50,604 bases of DNA from Candidatus Methanophagales archaeon (GTDB taxonomy: Archaea; Halobacteriota; Syntropharchaeia; Alkanophagales; Methanospirareceae), in NCBI GenBank assembly GCA_013139985.1, contig WSZT01000036.1, positions 1 to 50,604 of the forward strand. The letters are read 5' to 3'. Below, in pieces: positions 1 to 8,322 of the stretch. The notes beneath the pieces were generated by a model, which searched no databases, was not told the origin of the DNA, and worked only from the letters and a program-made list of their open reading frames with translations. Position 1 is the first letter of the stretch; each line of letters opens with the position of its first letter. The position numbers and the translations under genes are program-made.

Positions 1-1
1 A

Positions 2-643
2 AAAGATATAGAGGAAGCAGAGAATAAGAGGAAGATAAAAGCAGTAATATTCGAGATCAATTCTCCCGGTGGGACGCCATTTGCATCTAAAGAGATAGCA
101 ACGTGTATAGAGAATATGGATAAGCCCGCGATAGCATGGGTAAGAGAATATGCAGCTTCGGGCGCTTATTGGATCGCAAGCGCATGCGATGAAATTGTAG
201 CCGATGAACTGAGCACAGTGGGTAGTATAGGCGCTATGAGTATAAGACCGGACATCAGCGAGTTGATGAAGAAATTTGGCATAGATATTAAGACGCTAAG
301 GACAGGTAGCTATAAGGGGCTGGGCCTACCGTATGAGAAGCCGACAGAAGAAGAGAGAGAGTTGATGAAGAAGGAATTGGGCGAGATTCAGGATAATTTC
401 CTGAACGCTGTAGTAAAGAACAGGAAGTTAGATGATGCGAAAATGAAGGAGTTGTCCACGGCGAAGGTGTATTTAGGACGAGAAGCAAAAGAGATGGGCT
501 TGATTGATCACCTCGGTGGGAAAGAACTGGCAATAAGGATAGCGAAGGAGCGTAGCGGGATAAGAAAAGAGAAGATAGTAGATTATGGCGAGCGGAAGAG
601 GAAAGGGCTTTTGAGAAGAGTGATGGAAGAGATGATGAGGTGA
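2..643 (+). CDS. sppA: Signal peptide peptidase SppA (S49 family), 5'-truncated by window edge
   Basis: The frame is open back to base 2, so the track start at 116 is internal and the true start lies upstream of the window. The first visible residues include EINSPGG, a conserved S49/ClpP-fold segment. The nucleophile serine lies in YAASGAYWIAS, and a lysine 52 residues later in GSYKGLG fits the Ser-Lys dyad spacing of archaeal SppA. Family members are membrane-anchored serine proteases that degrade residual signal peptides and membrane protein fragments. The N-terminal membrane anchor would be outside the window. It ends in a basic tail (KRKGLLRRVMEEMMR). The family call is firm; the substrate is not visible. 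Confidence 0.9.
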   Translation, partial: KDIEEAENKRKIKAVIFEINSPGGTPFASKEIATCIENMDKPAIAWVREYAASGAYWIASACDEIVADELSTVGSIGAMSIRPDISELMKKFGIDIKTLRTGSYKGLGLPYEKPTEEERELMKKELGEIQDNFLNAVVKNRKLDDAKMKELSTAKVYLGREAKEMGLIDHLGGKELAIRIAKERSGIRKEKIVDYGERKRKGLLRRVMEEMMR

Positions 644-691
644 AATCTTTCTTAATTTTTTAACTATTAGATGATTATTATAGATTAAGAG

Positions 692-1303
692 ATGACAGAA
701 GAGGATCTAAAGAAGCAGGCAATGCAGTTCCGCGAATTGGTCGGTGATGACCTTTTCTGGTTCACCGTATCACAAAACGTCATGACGATGGAATCGGACA
801 GACAGAAATTTGAGCAGTTGGCACTCGCGATCTTAGAATATTTCGACTGCGATCGGTGCTGCAAGTGCTGTCGCGAGATGCCGATACATCTAAATGATGC
901 CGATTTAGAGCGTATATACCCGCTTGACGGTGCGGCCGTCTTTGATAAGATGGACGAGAACGAGGTAGACAACTACTTGAAGACACCATGCCCTTATTTA
1001 GACGGTGACGCATGCACAATTTACGATGCACGACCCACATCATGCCGAATGTTCCCCTTTGTCGTTATTCGCCCGGTTCCTACATTGCAATTATGCCCCC
1101 TGGGGAAGCGGATATTCGACTCTTTTAAAGCTTTAGCACGCAAGTATGGCAAAAAGGATTTGAAGGTGGAGTGGGAAGAAGGTGCTTCCGAAGCGACAGT
1201 GCATGATCACAAGGCAAACGCGGGAAAAAAAGCGGTCTATGTCGCGCTCCCTATACCTGTTCTGGAGAAGTTTTTAAAGTATCTGCGTGCGGAAAACAGG
1301 TAA
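692..1303 (+). CDS. YkgJ-family cysteine cluster protein
   Basis: This 203-residue protein carries the cysteine-cluster signature of the YkgJ/UPF0153 family: CDRCCKCC near residue 50, then CPYL, GDACTIYDARPTSCRMFPF and a later LCPLGKR. These cysteines are thought to chelate zinc or an Fe-S cluster; no enzymatic role is settled for the family. The ATG at 692 is the first in frame. It stands alone between sppA and a convergent ferredoxin. Cys-cluster proteins of this type are common in anaerobic archaea. The family call is good; the function is unknown. Confidence 0.8.
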   Translation: MTEEDLKKQAMQFRELVGDDLFWFTVSQNVMTMESDRQKFEQLALAILEYFDCDRCCKCCREMPIHLNDADLERIYPLDGAAVFDKMDENEVDNYLKTPCPYLDGDACTIYDARPTSCRMFPFVVIRPVPTLQLCPLGKRIFDSFKALARKYGKKDLKVEWEEGASEATVHDHKANAGKKAVYVALPIPVLEKFLKYLRAENR

Positions 1304-1311
1304 TTGAAAAA

Positions 1312-1506
1312 TTAATCAACCAATCTAATTGCTCCTCTGGGACATACATCCACACAAGCTCTACAATTACTCCCGTTAGAATTATAACACTTGTTATAGT
1401 CTATTCTTGCTTTCTCTCCTACTATTCTAATTGCACTCGCTTCGCACACCTCTACACATTCTCCACATCCTGTGCACAGTTTCTGTTCAACTACCGGAAT
1501 TGTCAT
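1312..1506 (-). CDS. Small ferredoxin, 2x[4Fe-4S]-type
   Basis: A 64-residue protein with two cysteine clusters. The first is the classical CTGCGECVEVC (C-x2-C-x2-C-x3-C). The second is unusual: CYNSNGSNCRACVDVCP, with seven residues between its first two cysteines instead of two. It would carry electrons between soluble redox enzymes in the cytoplasm. It converges on the YkgJ gene with only 8 bp between stop codons. The widened second motif may alter cluster potential or allow a different cluster. The ferredoxin call is firm; redox partners are unknown. Confidence 0.85.
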   Translation of the reverse strand: MTIPVVEQKLCTGCGECVEVCEASAIRIVGEKARIDYNKCYNSNGSNCRACVDVCPRGAIRLVD

Positions 1507-1622
1507 TATCTATAATCTTATCACACGGAATATATATTCATAATGCCTCCTATCCCTTTTGGGTAGCAAGAGAAAATCGAAAATCATTTATACGCTGCTA
1601 CTCGATAGTACTCTGATTACTT

Positions 1623-2084
1623 ATGTCGCTTAATGAAATATTGGACGATATAATATCTAAGGAAGTGTACAAAGCTGAGAAAGTAGAAGCTGAACTATAC
1701 TATGCTTTTTTTAAATTACCAAAGGACACTATAGCTAAGATAGAATCAGATAAAGAGTTTAGGGAGAAATATAAAGAAAAAATAGGTGACGAATTTCAAA
1801 AACAAGGTTACGATGATTTAGAAGTACTTGAGATCAACCCTTCATCAAATACCCTAAAAGTTAGATATACCGGATATTATAGTGGCACAAAACAATATCC
1901 CGAAATCCATTTAAAAACGCTTTTAGTCTTCTATGAAGAAAGGGGTGATGATATACGAGCTCCAGCGGTTTTCGATGAAATTGTAGAGATGGCAAGATTG
2001 GACTTAGACGAAAAGGATAAAAAAGATTTAAAGGAAGAGAGACTCTATCATTTCGCTACTCTGTTTAAAGAAGCTATTTATTAG
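1623..2084 (+). CDS. Hypothetical protein, acidic/lysine-rich
   Basis: I do not recognise this 153-residue protein. It is highly charged, has no predicted membrane segment or Cys motif, and contains a beta-rich centre (SSNTLKVRYTGYYSGTKQYPEIHLKTLLVFYEE) between helical ends. A TATA-like sequence (catttatacgc) lies about 35 bp upstream of the ATG with no strong ribosome-binding site, so the message may be nearly leaderless. Base composition is more A+T-rich than the neighbouring core genes. It is probably a real gene, given its clean codon structure and promoter. No function is proposed. Confidence 0.6.
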   Translation: MSLNEILDDIISKEVYKAEKVEAELYYAFFKLPKDTIAKIESDKEFREKYKEKIGDEFQKQGYDDLEVLEINPSSNTLKVRYTGYYSGTKQYPEIHLKTLLVFYEERGDDIRAPAVFDEIVEMARLDLDEKDKKDLKEERLYHFATLFKEAIY

Positions 2085-2251
2085 CTGTTCCTATAATCTG
2101 CCGACCATTTTTGCTCTCTCCTCGGTCCACGTCTCTCCCAGCTTCTCCCATTTTGTGGAAAGCAATAAACAAAGAACTGTTTTTCATAATCATCTTTATT
2201 TCACTACGAACTGGATAAATATATAATAGAACGTAATTATAGTATCTGTGT

Positions 2252-2704
2252 ATGAAAATGAACCGCAAGATTATGCCCCCTACCTATTTTATGGTTTTAT
2301 TAGTGTTATCCGTAGTATTGTATTTTGTTTTCCCAATTCAAAAATTAATTCCCTCGCCATACACTTATTTGGGCATTTTATTAATTCTTTTTGGATTCGT
2401 ATTGAATCTTAGGGCTGATGCGTTATTCAAAAAGAGTAAAACAACGGTAAAACCACATGAGACACCAACATCACTTGAAATTTCAGGTCCTTTTCGTATT
2501 AGTCGCCATCCCATGTATTTGGGTATGGCCGCAATTTTATTAGGTGTGGCGATTGTTGCGGGGTCTTTATTATCCTTCCTATTTCCTATAGTTTTTGTAC
2601 TTTTAATGGAATTACTCTTCATTCCGCTAGAGGAGAAGAACCTTGAGCAAGTATTTGGAACAGAATACCGGGATTATAAAAAGAAAGTCAGACGTTGGAT
2701 TTAA
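2252..2704 (+). CDS. Isoprenylcysteine carboxyl methyltransferase (ICMT/PEMT)-family membrane protein
   Basis: A 150-residue integral membrane protein with several hydrophobic helices and the family signature SGPFRISRHPMYLG (residues about 80-93), followed by EEKNLEQVFGTEYRDYKKKVRRW at the C terminus. Proteins of this fold methylate lipids, isoprenoid-linked cysteines or other membrane-associated acceptors using S-adenosylmethionine. The substrate here is unknown. Two ATGs sit six bases apart (2252 and 2258) and either could be used. The gene is transcribed alone. Confidence 0.8.
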   Translation: MKMNRKIMPPTYFMVLLVLSVVLYFVFPIQKLIPSPYTYLGILLILFGFVLNLRADALFKKSKTTVKPHETPTSLEISGPFRISRHPMYLGMAAILLGVAIVAGSLLSFLFPIVFVLLMELLFIPLEEKNLEQVFGTEYRDYKKKVRRWI

Positions 2705-2772
2705 TTTAGATATATTTATTTATTTTATAAAACAATTAATTAACAAAGTAGTTATAGATTAAGTGATAGAAA

Positions 2773-3786
2773 ATGCGATTAATACTTCCACACCCCGGGC
2801 ATTTCTCCGCTTTGAAAGAGATAATAGCAAGTAAAGAATCCAAGGGTCTGAAAGATGTAAGGGAGGTCTACATGGCCGGCTCGCCGGAAGTGATGGGGAG
2901 CGGAAGAGCGACACTATATGCACCGCTAATCGAGGATATAAAAGAGCAAACGGCATATGCGCATCAGCACAATGTAAAGCTAAATATCGCTATGAATGCC
3001 TCTTGCTTTGGTGGTTATCATCTAACGTTTGAAGGCTATAAAATGTTCAAATGGTATTTCAACGAGCTTAATAAGGCAGGCGTTGATGGCGTTACGGTGG
3101 CCGAGCCATATCTCGTAGAGCTTCTGCGTGATTCCCCGCTGGAAACGGTAATCTCATGCGTGGCGCATGTCGATTCGCCGCAACGTGCTGAATTCTTCGA
3201 GGATCTTGGCGCGGATGCGATCACCGTGGATACAAACATAAACCGGAACTTTGAGGTCTTAGAAGCAATAACGAAAGCGGTTAACTGCGACATCAGGGTA
3301 ATTGTGAATGAAGGCTGTCTTTATAAGTGCCCATTTCGGCATGCACATTTCAACCTCTTCTCGCACATAACCGCGTCATCCCTGAATGCTCGAACCCAGC
3401 CCCTGAACACTTTTGGCGACTACTATTTTGACAAGTGCATTTCTATCCGGGTAAGGGACCCCGCGCAGATTATAAGGTCGCCGTGGATAAGACCGGAAGA
3501 CATGAAGGAATATGAAGCGATAGGCATAGAAGATTTTAAGATTTCTGGTAGAGCGAATGCGGTGAACTGGATAATAAATTGCATGGCTGCATATTCGAAG
3601 GGCACGTTCGACGGTAACCTGCTTGAACTCCTCGATTGCCCATCGGAACTCCGTTATATGTTCCAGATAGATAATAAACTCCTGGACGGTAGTATAAAGC
3701 AATGGAAGAACTGCAAAAAGATATGTAATGAATGCCACTACTGCGATGAACTAACAAACAAGGTGTTGAGAGTGATAGAAAAATGA
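2773..3786 (+). CDS. Peptidase U32-family Fe-S protein, paralogue 1
   Basis: A 337-residue U32-family protein with a TIM-barrel-like start (MRLILPHPGHFSALKEI) and the family core NEGCLYKCPFRHAHFN. Additional cysteines lie in FDKC and in a C-terminal C-x3-C-x2-C-x2-C (CKKICNECHYC). Characterised U32 relatives (UbiU/UbiV, RlhA, TrhP) bind Fe-S clusters and support oxygen-independent hydroxylation of ubiquinone precursors or RNA, so 'peptidase' is probably a misnomer. It overlaps the next gene by ATGA (3783-3786), so the two are translationally coupled. A close paralogue lies at 19811-20812 before mcrBGA. The substrate is unknown; an MCR-related role is discussed in the findings. Confidence 0.85.
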   Translation: MRLILPHPGHFSALKEIIASKESKGLKDVREVYMAGSPEVMGSGRATLYAPLIEDIKEQTAYAHQHNVKLNIAMNASCFGGYHLTFEGYKMFKWYFNELNKAGVDGVTVAEPYLVELLRDSPLETVISCVAHVDSPQRAEFFEDLGADAITVDTNINRNFEVLEAITKAVNCDIRVIVNEGCLYKCPFRHAHFNLFSHITASSLNARTQPLNTFGDYYFDKCISIRVRDPAQIIRSPWIRPEDMKEYEAIGIEDFKISGRANAVNWIINCMAAYSKGTFDGNLLELLDCPSELRYMFQIDNKLLDGSIKQWKNCKKICNECHYCDELTNKVLRVIEK

Positions 3787-4151
3787 AAGAAGAAATAAGT
3801 GAAGGCAGACGGAAGCTCGAGAAAGAACTGCGGGCTTTAGTGGGGAACATCTTCGTGCCGGAAGCGAAGGTATTTGGGATGGCTTGTGGCTGCGTAGGTT
3901 TCGCAGTGGATCTGAGAGGACTGCATGGCGATGATGTGGCGGTGTTCAAGGAGAAGATAAATGCGGTCCTGGAAGAGATAAGTCTCTCGGTTGGTGTAAA
4001 GCCGGAGTTCTTGTATGCGAGGAAGCTACCAGGTAGCGAAGAAGTGGTCACGCTTACTTCGCGTGAATTATGCGAGCGATGCAAAAGCGAGTTCGCAGGC
4101 TCAAAAGCAGCCCCAAGACCTGATATAGTAGTATTAAAGAAGAAGCGGTGA
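3783..4151 (+). CDS. Hypothetical small protein coupled to the U32 gene
   Basis: I do not recognise this 122-residue protein. Visible features are a glycine/cysteine stretch (FGMACGCVGFAVDLRG) and two more cysteines in ELCERCKSEF, so metal or cluster binding is possible. Its start codon overlaps the U32 stop codon (ATGA), indicating translation coupled to that protein and probably a partner role. The second U32 paralogue has no such partner downstream. The next gene is an AtwA-like ATPase 156 bp away behind its own upstream region. Confidence 0.65.
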   Translation: MKEEISEGRRKLEKELRALVGNIFVPEAKVFGMACGCVGFAVDLRGLHGDDVAVFKEKINAVLEEISLSVGVKPEFLYARKLPGSEEVVTLTSRELCERCKSEFAGSKAAPRPDIVVLKKKR

Positions 4152-4307
4152 CAAACAAAATATAGAAAAGTTTTTAAAGGGGTAAAAAAGAACGTTTAAC
4201 TATAACAGCAAAAACTTCACTTTTATGTGCTAGGGACGCACAAATTATGTTGTTTGTCCATTACAAGGATATGGCTATAGGCAAAGAAGGAGGGGGAAAA
4301 GAGCGCG

Positions 4308-5909
4308 ATGGGAGAAGAGAAAGAGGTATTTATAAAAGTTAAAGGCGTGAATAAGCAATTCGAGGATAAAAAAGTATTGAAGGACATAAATCTGGATATA
4401 AAAGAGATGGAGCCTTTAGGTTTGCTCGGTAAGAGTGGCGCCGGGAAATCGGTCTTACTCCGTATGCTCCGAGGCACAGAAGAATATGCGCCGGATAGTG
4501 GTGAGATAATTTTTAGGTTGGCCTATTGCCCTTCCTGTACGTGGATAGAGGGCCCAAGCAGGGTAGGCGATAAGTGTCCGAAATGTGGTACCGAGTTTGA
4601 ATTTAAGGAAGTGAATTTCTGGCAGGATACGAGTATGAAGAGGACAATGAAGAGTGCGATTGCGATCATGCTCCAGCGCAGTTTCGCCTTGTATAGTGAC
4701 GAAGGCGTCATCTGGAATGTAATAGAAGCATTGGAGCGGGCACGATATCCAAAGAGTAAGAGGATGAAGAAGGCATATGAAATCCTGGAATCCGTAAAGA
4801 TGTTGCACCGTGTAAATATGCCTGATACAAGAGACCTCAGTGGTGGCGAGAAACAGAGAATGGTGCTTGCGAGGCAATTGGCGCTGGCTCCGATTCTGCT
4901 TTTAGCCGATGAGCCCACAGGTACGTTAGATCATGAGACAGCAAAGGTGGTGCATCGCGCACTGATAGAGACCACAAGAGGTGGAACAACATTCCTCGTC
5001 ACTTCTCATTGGCCGTATGTGATTAGGGAATTGACAGAGGAAACAGCATGGTTCGATAAGGGCGAAATAATTGAATATGGCCCGACGGATGAAGTGGTGA
5101 CTCATTTTGAGGCTCAAGTAGGCGAAATAGAGCGTGATGATTTTAAAAAGTTCGGCGACCCGATGATAAGGATAGAAAACCTAAAGAAGTATTACTTATC
5201 GGCATCGCGAGGCGTTGTGAAGGCGGTGGATGATGTCTCGTTCGAGATAAATGAGAATGAGATATTTGGTGTTGTCGGGCATAGCGGTGCGGGAAAGACG
5301 AGTTTAATGAGGATTGTAAGCCATTTAGACCCGGGGTCAGGTGGTTCTGCGTGGATAAGAGTCGGGGACAGATGGTATGAGGCATCAAAGGAGGATGCTG
5401 GTACATTCATAGAGAATGGCGTAATTGTGGGTGGTACGACCGAATGGAAATCCCATTTTGTGGGTGTCTTACATCAAGAATATAGTCTGATTCCGAAACT
5501 CACGGCCTGGGATAACCTTACGCACGGTATTGGTCTCGATATGCCAGAGGACTTAGCAACGATGAAGGTAAACTTCATGCTAAAAGGAGTGGGATTCGAA
5601 GAAGAAGAAATAGCGGAGATACTACCAAAAACGCATGATGAACTGAGCGTGGGCGAGAAACAGCGGATACTTATTGCGCAATTACTGATGAAAGAGCCTA
5701 ATATCGCGGTCCTTGATGAGCCAACCGGGACAATGGATCCGGTAACAAAGAAATACGTTGCCGAGACGATAATAAAGGCGAGGGAGAATCTGGGTACAAC
5801 TTTCGTTATTGTTACTCATGACCTTGATTTCGCAGAGAAGGTATGTGATCGAGTAGCGAAGATGGAGAATGGGAAAATCATAGAGATAGAAGATTTAAGG
5901 TCGGGTTAA
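4308..5909 (+). CDS. atwA: Methyl-coenzyme M reductase component A2-like ABC ATPase (AtwA), copy 1
   Basis: A 533-residue soluble protein with two ABC ATPase domains. Domain 1 has Walker A GKSGAGKS, signature LSGGEKQR and Walker [10 protein letters not shown]. Domain 2 has GHSGAGKT, LSVGEKQR and [10 protein letters not shown] zinc-ribbon-like insertion with two CPxC pairs (CPSC, CPKC) sits in domain 1. This is the architecture of methanogen component A2, which couples ATP hydrolysis to reductive activation of the Ni(I) cofactor F430 of MCR. There are no membrane segments. A strong ribosome-binding site (aaggaggggg) precedes the ATG. It is followed after 50 bp by a second copy and then mcrC. 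Confidence 0.9.
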   Translation: MGEEKEVFIKVKGVNKQFEDKKVLKDINLDIKEMEPLGLLGKSGAGKSVLLRMLRGTEEYAPDSGEIIFRLAYCPSCTWIEGPSRVGDKCPKCGTEFEFKEVNFWQDTSMKRTMKSAIAIMLQRSFALYSDEGVIWNVIEALERARYPKSKRMKKAYEILESVKMLHRVNMPDTRDLSGGEKQRMVLARQLALAPILLLADEPTGTLDHETAKVVHRALIETTRGGTTFLVTSHWPYVIRELTEETAWFDKGEIIEYGPTDEVVTHFEAQVGEIERDDFKKFGDPMIRIENLKKYYLSASRGVVKAVDDVSFEINENEIFGVVGHSGAGKTSLMRIVSHLDPGSGGSAWIRVGDRWYEASKEDAGTFIENGVIVGGTTEWKSHFVGVLHQEYSLIPKLTAWDNLTHGIGLDMPEDLATMKVNFMLKGVGFEEEEIAEILPKTHDELSVGEKQRILIAQLLMKEPNIAVLDEPTGTMDPVTKKYVAETIIKARENLGTTFVIVTHDLDFAEKVCDRVAKMENGKIIEIEDLRSG

Positions 5910-5959
5910 TTTCACACGGAAATTCTGTTTCCGTATATAGGAGCACAATAAAATATAAT

Positions 5960-7588
5960 ATGATGGGCGTGGAAGAAATGGGAGAAAAAGGGGTAATAGT
6001 AAAACTACAGGATATATGTAAGGAATTCGAGGGGAAAGAAGTTCTGAAGAATGTGAGTGTAGATATAAAGGAAGGGGAGTCATTGGGTCTACTTGGACGG
6101 AGTGGCTCAGGGAAATCAGCGTTGCTTCACATGCTGCGAGGTACTGAAGAATACGCACCCACAAGTGGCGAAATAATCTTCAGAGTGGCTATGTGCCCTT
6201 CATGCGACTGGGTGGATGCACCGAGTAAAGCAGGTGAGGCGTGTAATAAGTGCGGAGCAAAATTAGAATTGAAGGAAGTGAATTACTGGAAGGACAAAGA
6301 AGGAAAGAAGAAAGTGAAAAGGGCTGTTGCGATCATGCTCCAACGTACTTTTGGGTTATACAGTGATGATACAGTCATGTATAACGTAATACAGGCACTG
6401 GAGAGTAGGGATTACCCAGCAGAGAAGAAGTTTAAACGAGCTTATGATCTGTTGAAGTCGGTTAGAATGCTGCATCGTATTACCTTCCCCGCAGTTAACC
6501 TTAGTGGCGGTGAGAAACAGCGGGTAGTGCTCGCAAGGCAACTTGCATTAGATCCTATCTTACTTCTAGCAGACGAGCCCACGGGGACATTAGACTTTGA
6601 GACCGCAAAACTCGTACACAAAGCGCTGTTAGATAGTATAAAGGCGGGGATGACTATGGTTGTTACTTCCCACTGGCCTTACGTTATTAAAGAACTGTCA
6701 GAAAAGACGTTATGGCTTGAAAACGGCGAAATGGTGAAATATGGCGATTCAAAGGCGGTGGTGGAAGAGTTTGAGAGTCAGGTGGGCAAGATAGAACGTG
6801 AAGAATATACCAAAATAGGCGAGCCGAAGATAAAGATAGACCATTGTAAGAAGTATTATTATTCCATGTGGCGAGGAATGGTAAAAGCAGTGGATGATGT
6901 CACACTAACAATAAATGAGGGTGAAATATTTGGTCTCGTAGGCAAGAGTGGATCGGGAAAGACAAGCTTATCGCGGATTATAGCTCAAGTAGATCCGCTA
7001 ACGGATGGCTCTGTTCAGATACGGGTAGGCGATAGGTGGATAGAAGTGGGACGGGTGGCGGAAACGGGTGTCTGGCTTGCCTGGGGTGCGACTACGGAGG
7101 GAATGGGCGAGCAAGCGGCAGCACGGGTGGTTATGCTACATCAGGAATACTCATTATATCCGGAACACACAATATTAGCGAATCTAACCTCCTGTATCGG
7201 TTTGAAGATGCCAGAAGAGCTTGGGCGGATGAAAGCGAAGTTTGTTCTGCAAGGGGTGGGATTCAGCGAAGAAACAACGGAGGAAATACTGCCAAAAACG
7301 CATAGTGAACTGAGCGTTGGAGAAAGACAGCGTATTGCTCTTGCTCAGGTAATAATGAAGGAACCTGCAATAGCCGTGCTTGATGAGCCAACAGGCACAA
7401 TGGACCCGATAACAAAGAAATTCGTTGCCGATTCTATAAGGGCGGCACGTGAAAACCTTGGGGTGACACTCTTAATTGTCACTCACGACACGGATTTCGC
7501 TTACGATGTCTGTGATAAGATAGCGCAGATGCAGAATGGCAAGATAACGGAGATAGAAGACTTGAAATATGGTACCGAGCAAAAATAA
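5960..7588 (+). CDS. atwA: Methyl-coenzyme M reductase component A2-like ABC ATPase (AtwA), copy 2
   Basis: A 542-residue tandem paralogue of the preceding gene with the same architecture. Domain 1 has [16 protein letters not shown] and LLLADEPTG, with a CPSC/CNKC zinc-ribbon insertion. Domain 2 has [16 protein letters not shown] and IAVLDEPTG. All nucleotide-binding motifs are intact in both copies, so both should be active ATPases. An extra segment ([19 protein letters not shown]) distinguishes its second domain. Its stop codon overlaps the mcrC start (TAATG at 7586-7590), a strong sign of coupled translation with mcrC. The ATG at 5960 was chosen; an in-frame ATG at 5978 would also work. 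Confidence 0.9.
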   Translation: MMGVEEMGEKGVIVKLQDICKEFEGKEVLKNVSVDIKEGESLGLLGRSGSGKSALLHMLRGTEEYAPTSGEIIFRVAMCPSCDWVDAPSKAGEACNKCGAKLELKEVNYWKDKEGKKKVKRAVAIMLQRTFGLYSDDTVMYNVIQALESRDYPAEKKFKRAYDLLKSVRMLHRITFPAVNLSGGEKQRVVLARQLALDPILLLADEPTGTLDFETAKLVHKALLDSIKAGMTMVVTSHWPYVIKELSEKTLWLENGEMVKYGDSKAVVEEFESQVGKIEREEYTKIGEPKIKIDHCKKYYYSMWRGMVKAVDDVTLTINEGEIFGLVGKSGSGKTSLSRIIAQVDPLTDGSVQIRVGDRWIEVGRVAETGVWLAWGATTEGMGEQAAARVVMLHQEYSLYPEHTILANLTSCIGLKMPEELGRMKAKFVLQGVGFSEETTEEILPKTHSELSVGERQRIALAQVIMKEPAIAVLDEPTGTMDPITKKFVADSIRAARENLGVTLLIVTHDTDFAYDVCDKIAQMQNGKITEIEDLKYGTEQK

Positions 7589-8208
7589 TGGCCGTTGGTA
7601 GAGAGACGCAGATGTTAGCCTGCAGGAAAGGGCAGGGGCTTGGGTTAGGTGGCGGTATTGCCCAGAGAGGTACATTTGCGAAAGCGTGGAAGAACGATGT
7701 AGTTGCGGTTGCGATGTCTCCGGGTACAAGGCACGTGCCAAAGCCGGTATGCGAGATAACCACGGAATTAAGGGGTAAAGGTGTATCTACCGGTGTACTA
7801 GTCTTGAATGCCGGTAATGGGACGCCGCGTGATGCACCAAGGACTGGTGGACATGGTTCAATTTTTGGATTGGAGCAAAAAGAGATAGATATAATCGGTG
7901 GGCATAAGCTTGCCGTATTACATCATGGCAACGTAAAAGAGCATTTCATCTATAAAGTGCGGCTCGAGTTGAGAAAGATCCCGATTTCTGCTATCATCCT
8001 TTGTCAAAGCCCGGTAACGTTTGAGGAGTTCGAGCAGGTAGGTGTAAGCACGAGGAATAAAGAGTGTGAAACGCCGGGTAAAGTCGTGGGTATTGTGAGT
8101 GACATTGTGAGGCGAGAGAGTGTTCCGCAAGATAAACTAGACGAAATCGTGAGCAAAGTGAGAATGTGCCTCAGGGAAATAGAAGAGAGTGAAGAAAAAA
8201 AAGCCTAA
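7588..8208 (+). CDS. mcrC: Methyl-coenzyme M reductase operon protein C
   Basis: A 206-residue protein matching McrC throughout: an N-terminal glycine-rich segment (GLGLGGGIAQRGTF), AMSPGTRHVPKPVCEITTEL, VLNAGNGTPRDAPRTGG and HKLAVLHHGNVKEHFIYKVR. In methanogens McrC is part of the multi-protein complex that, with component A2, activates MCR by reducing F430 nickel. Here it lies about 14 kb from mcrBGA and is instead translationally coupled to the second A2 gene, which supports a shared activation function. There is no mcrD in the window. Confidence 0.9.
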   Translation: MAVGRETQMLACRKGQGLGLGGGIAQRGTFAKAWKNDVVAVAMSPGTRHVPKPVCEITTELRGKGVSTGVLVLNAGNGTPRDAPRTGGHGSIFGLEQKEIDIIGGHKLAVLHHGNVKEHFIYKVRLELRKIPISAIILCQSPVTFEEFEQVGVSTRNKECETPGKVVGIVSDIVRRESVPQDKLDEIVSKVRMCLREIEESEEKKA

Positions 8209-8310
8209 ATTGATACTAACGTTCTTTACGCATTGTTTGAACTTGATACAACAGATCAAACCAAGGTGGCAAGACGTTCAATTAGTAATATATCAGAACA
8301 TTTAGCGTGA
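8209..8310 (+). pseudogene. Relic of a PIN-domain (VapC-like) toxin
   Basis: Directly after the mcrC stop codon, in the same frame, 33 codons read IDTNVLYALFELD...RRSISNISEHLA before a TGA. DTNVLYALFE is the N-terminal strand and first catalytic Asp of VapC-type PIN nucleases. There is no start codon or ribosome-binding site, and about 100 residues of a normal 130-residue PIN protein are missing. This is therefore a decayed fragment. It is too short for the ORF track. Confidence 0.45.
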
Positions 8311-8322
8311 GATAAATGTTCC

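Noticed and set aside
2074-2268. 64-aa minus-strand ORF between the 153-aa gene and the ICMT-like gene
   Set aside because: It overlaps both flanking genes' ends, lies across the likely promoter of the ICMT-like gene and has no family features.
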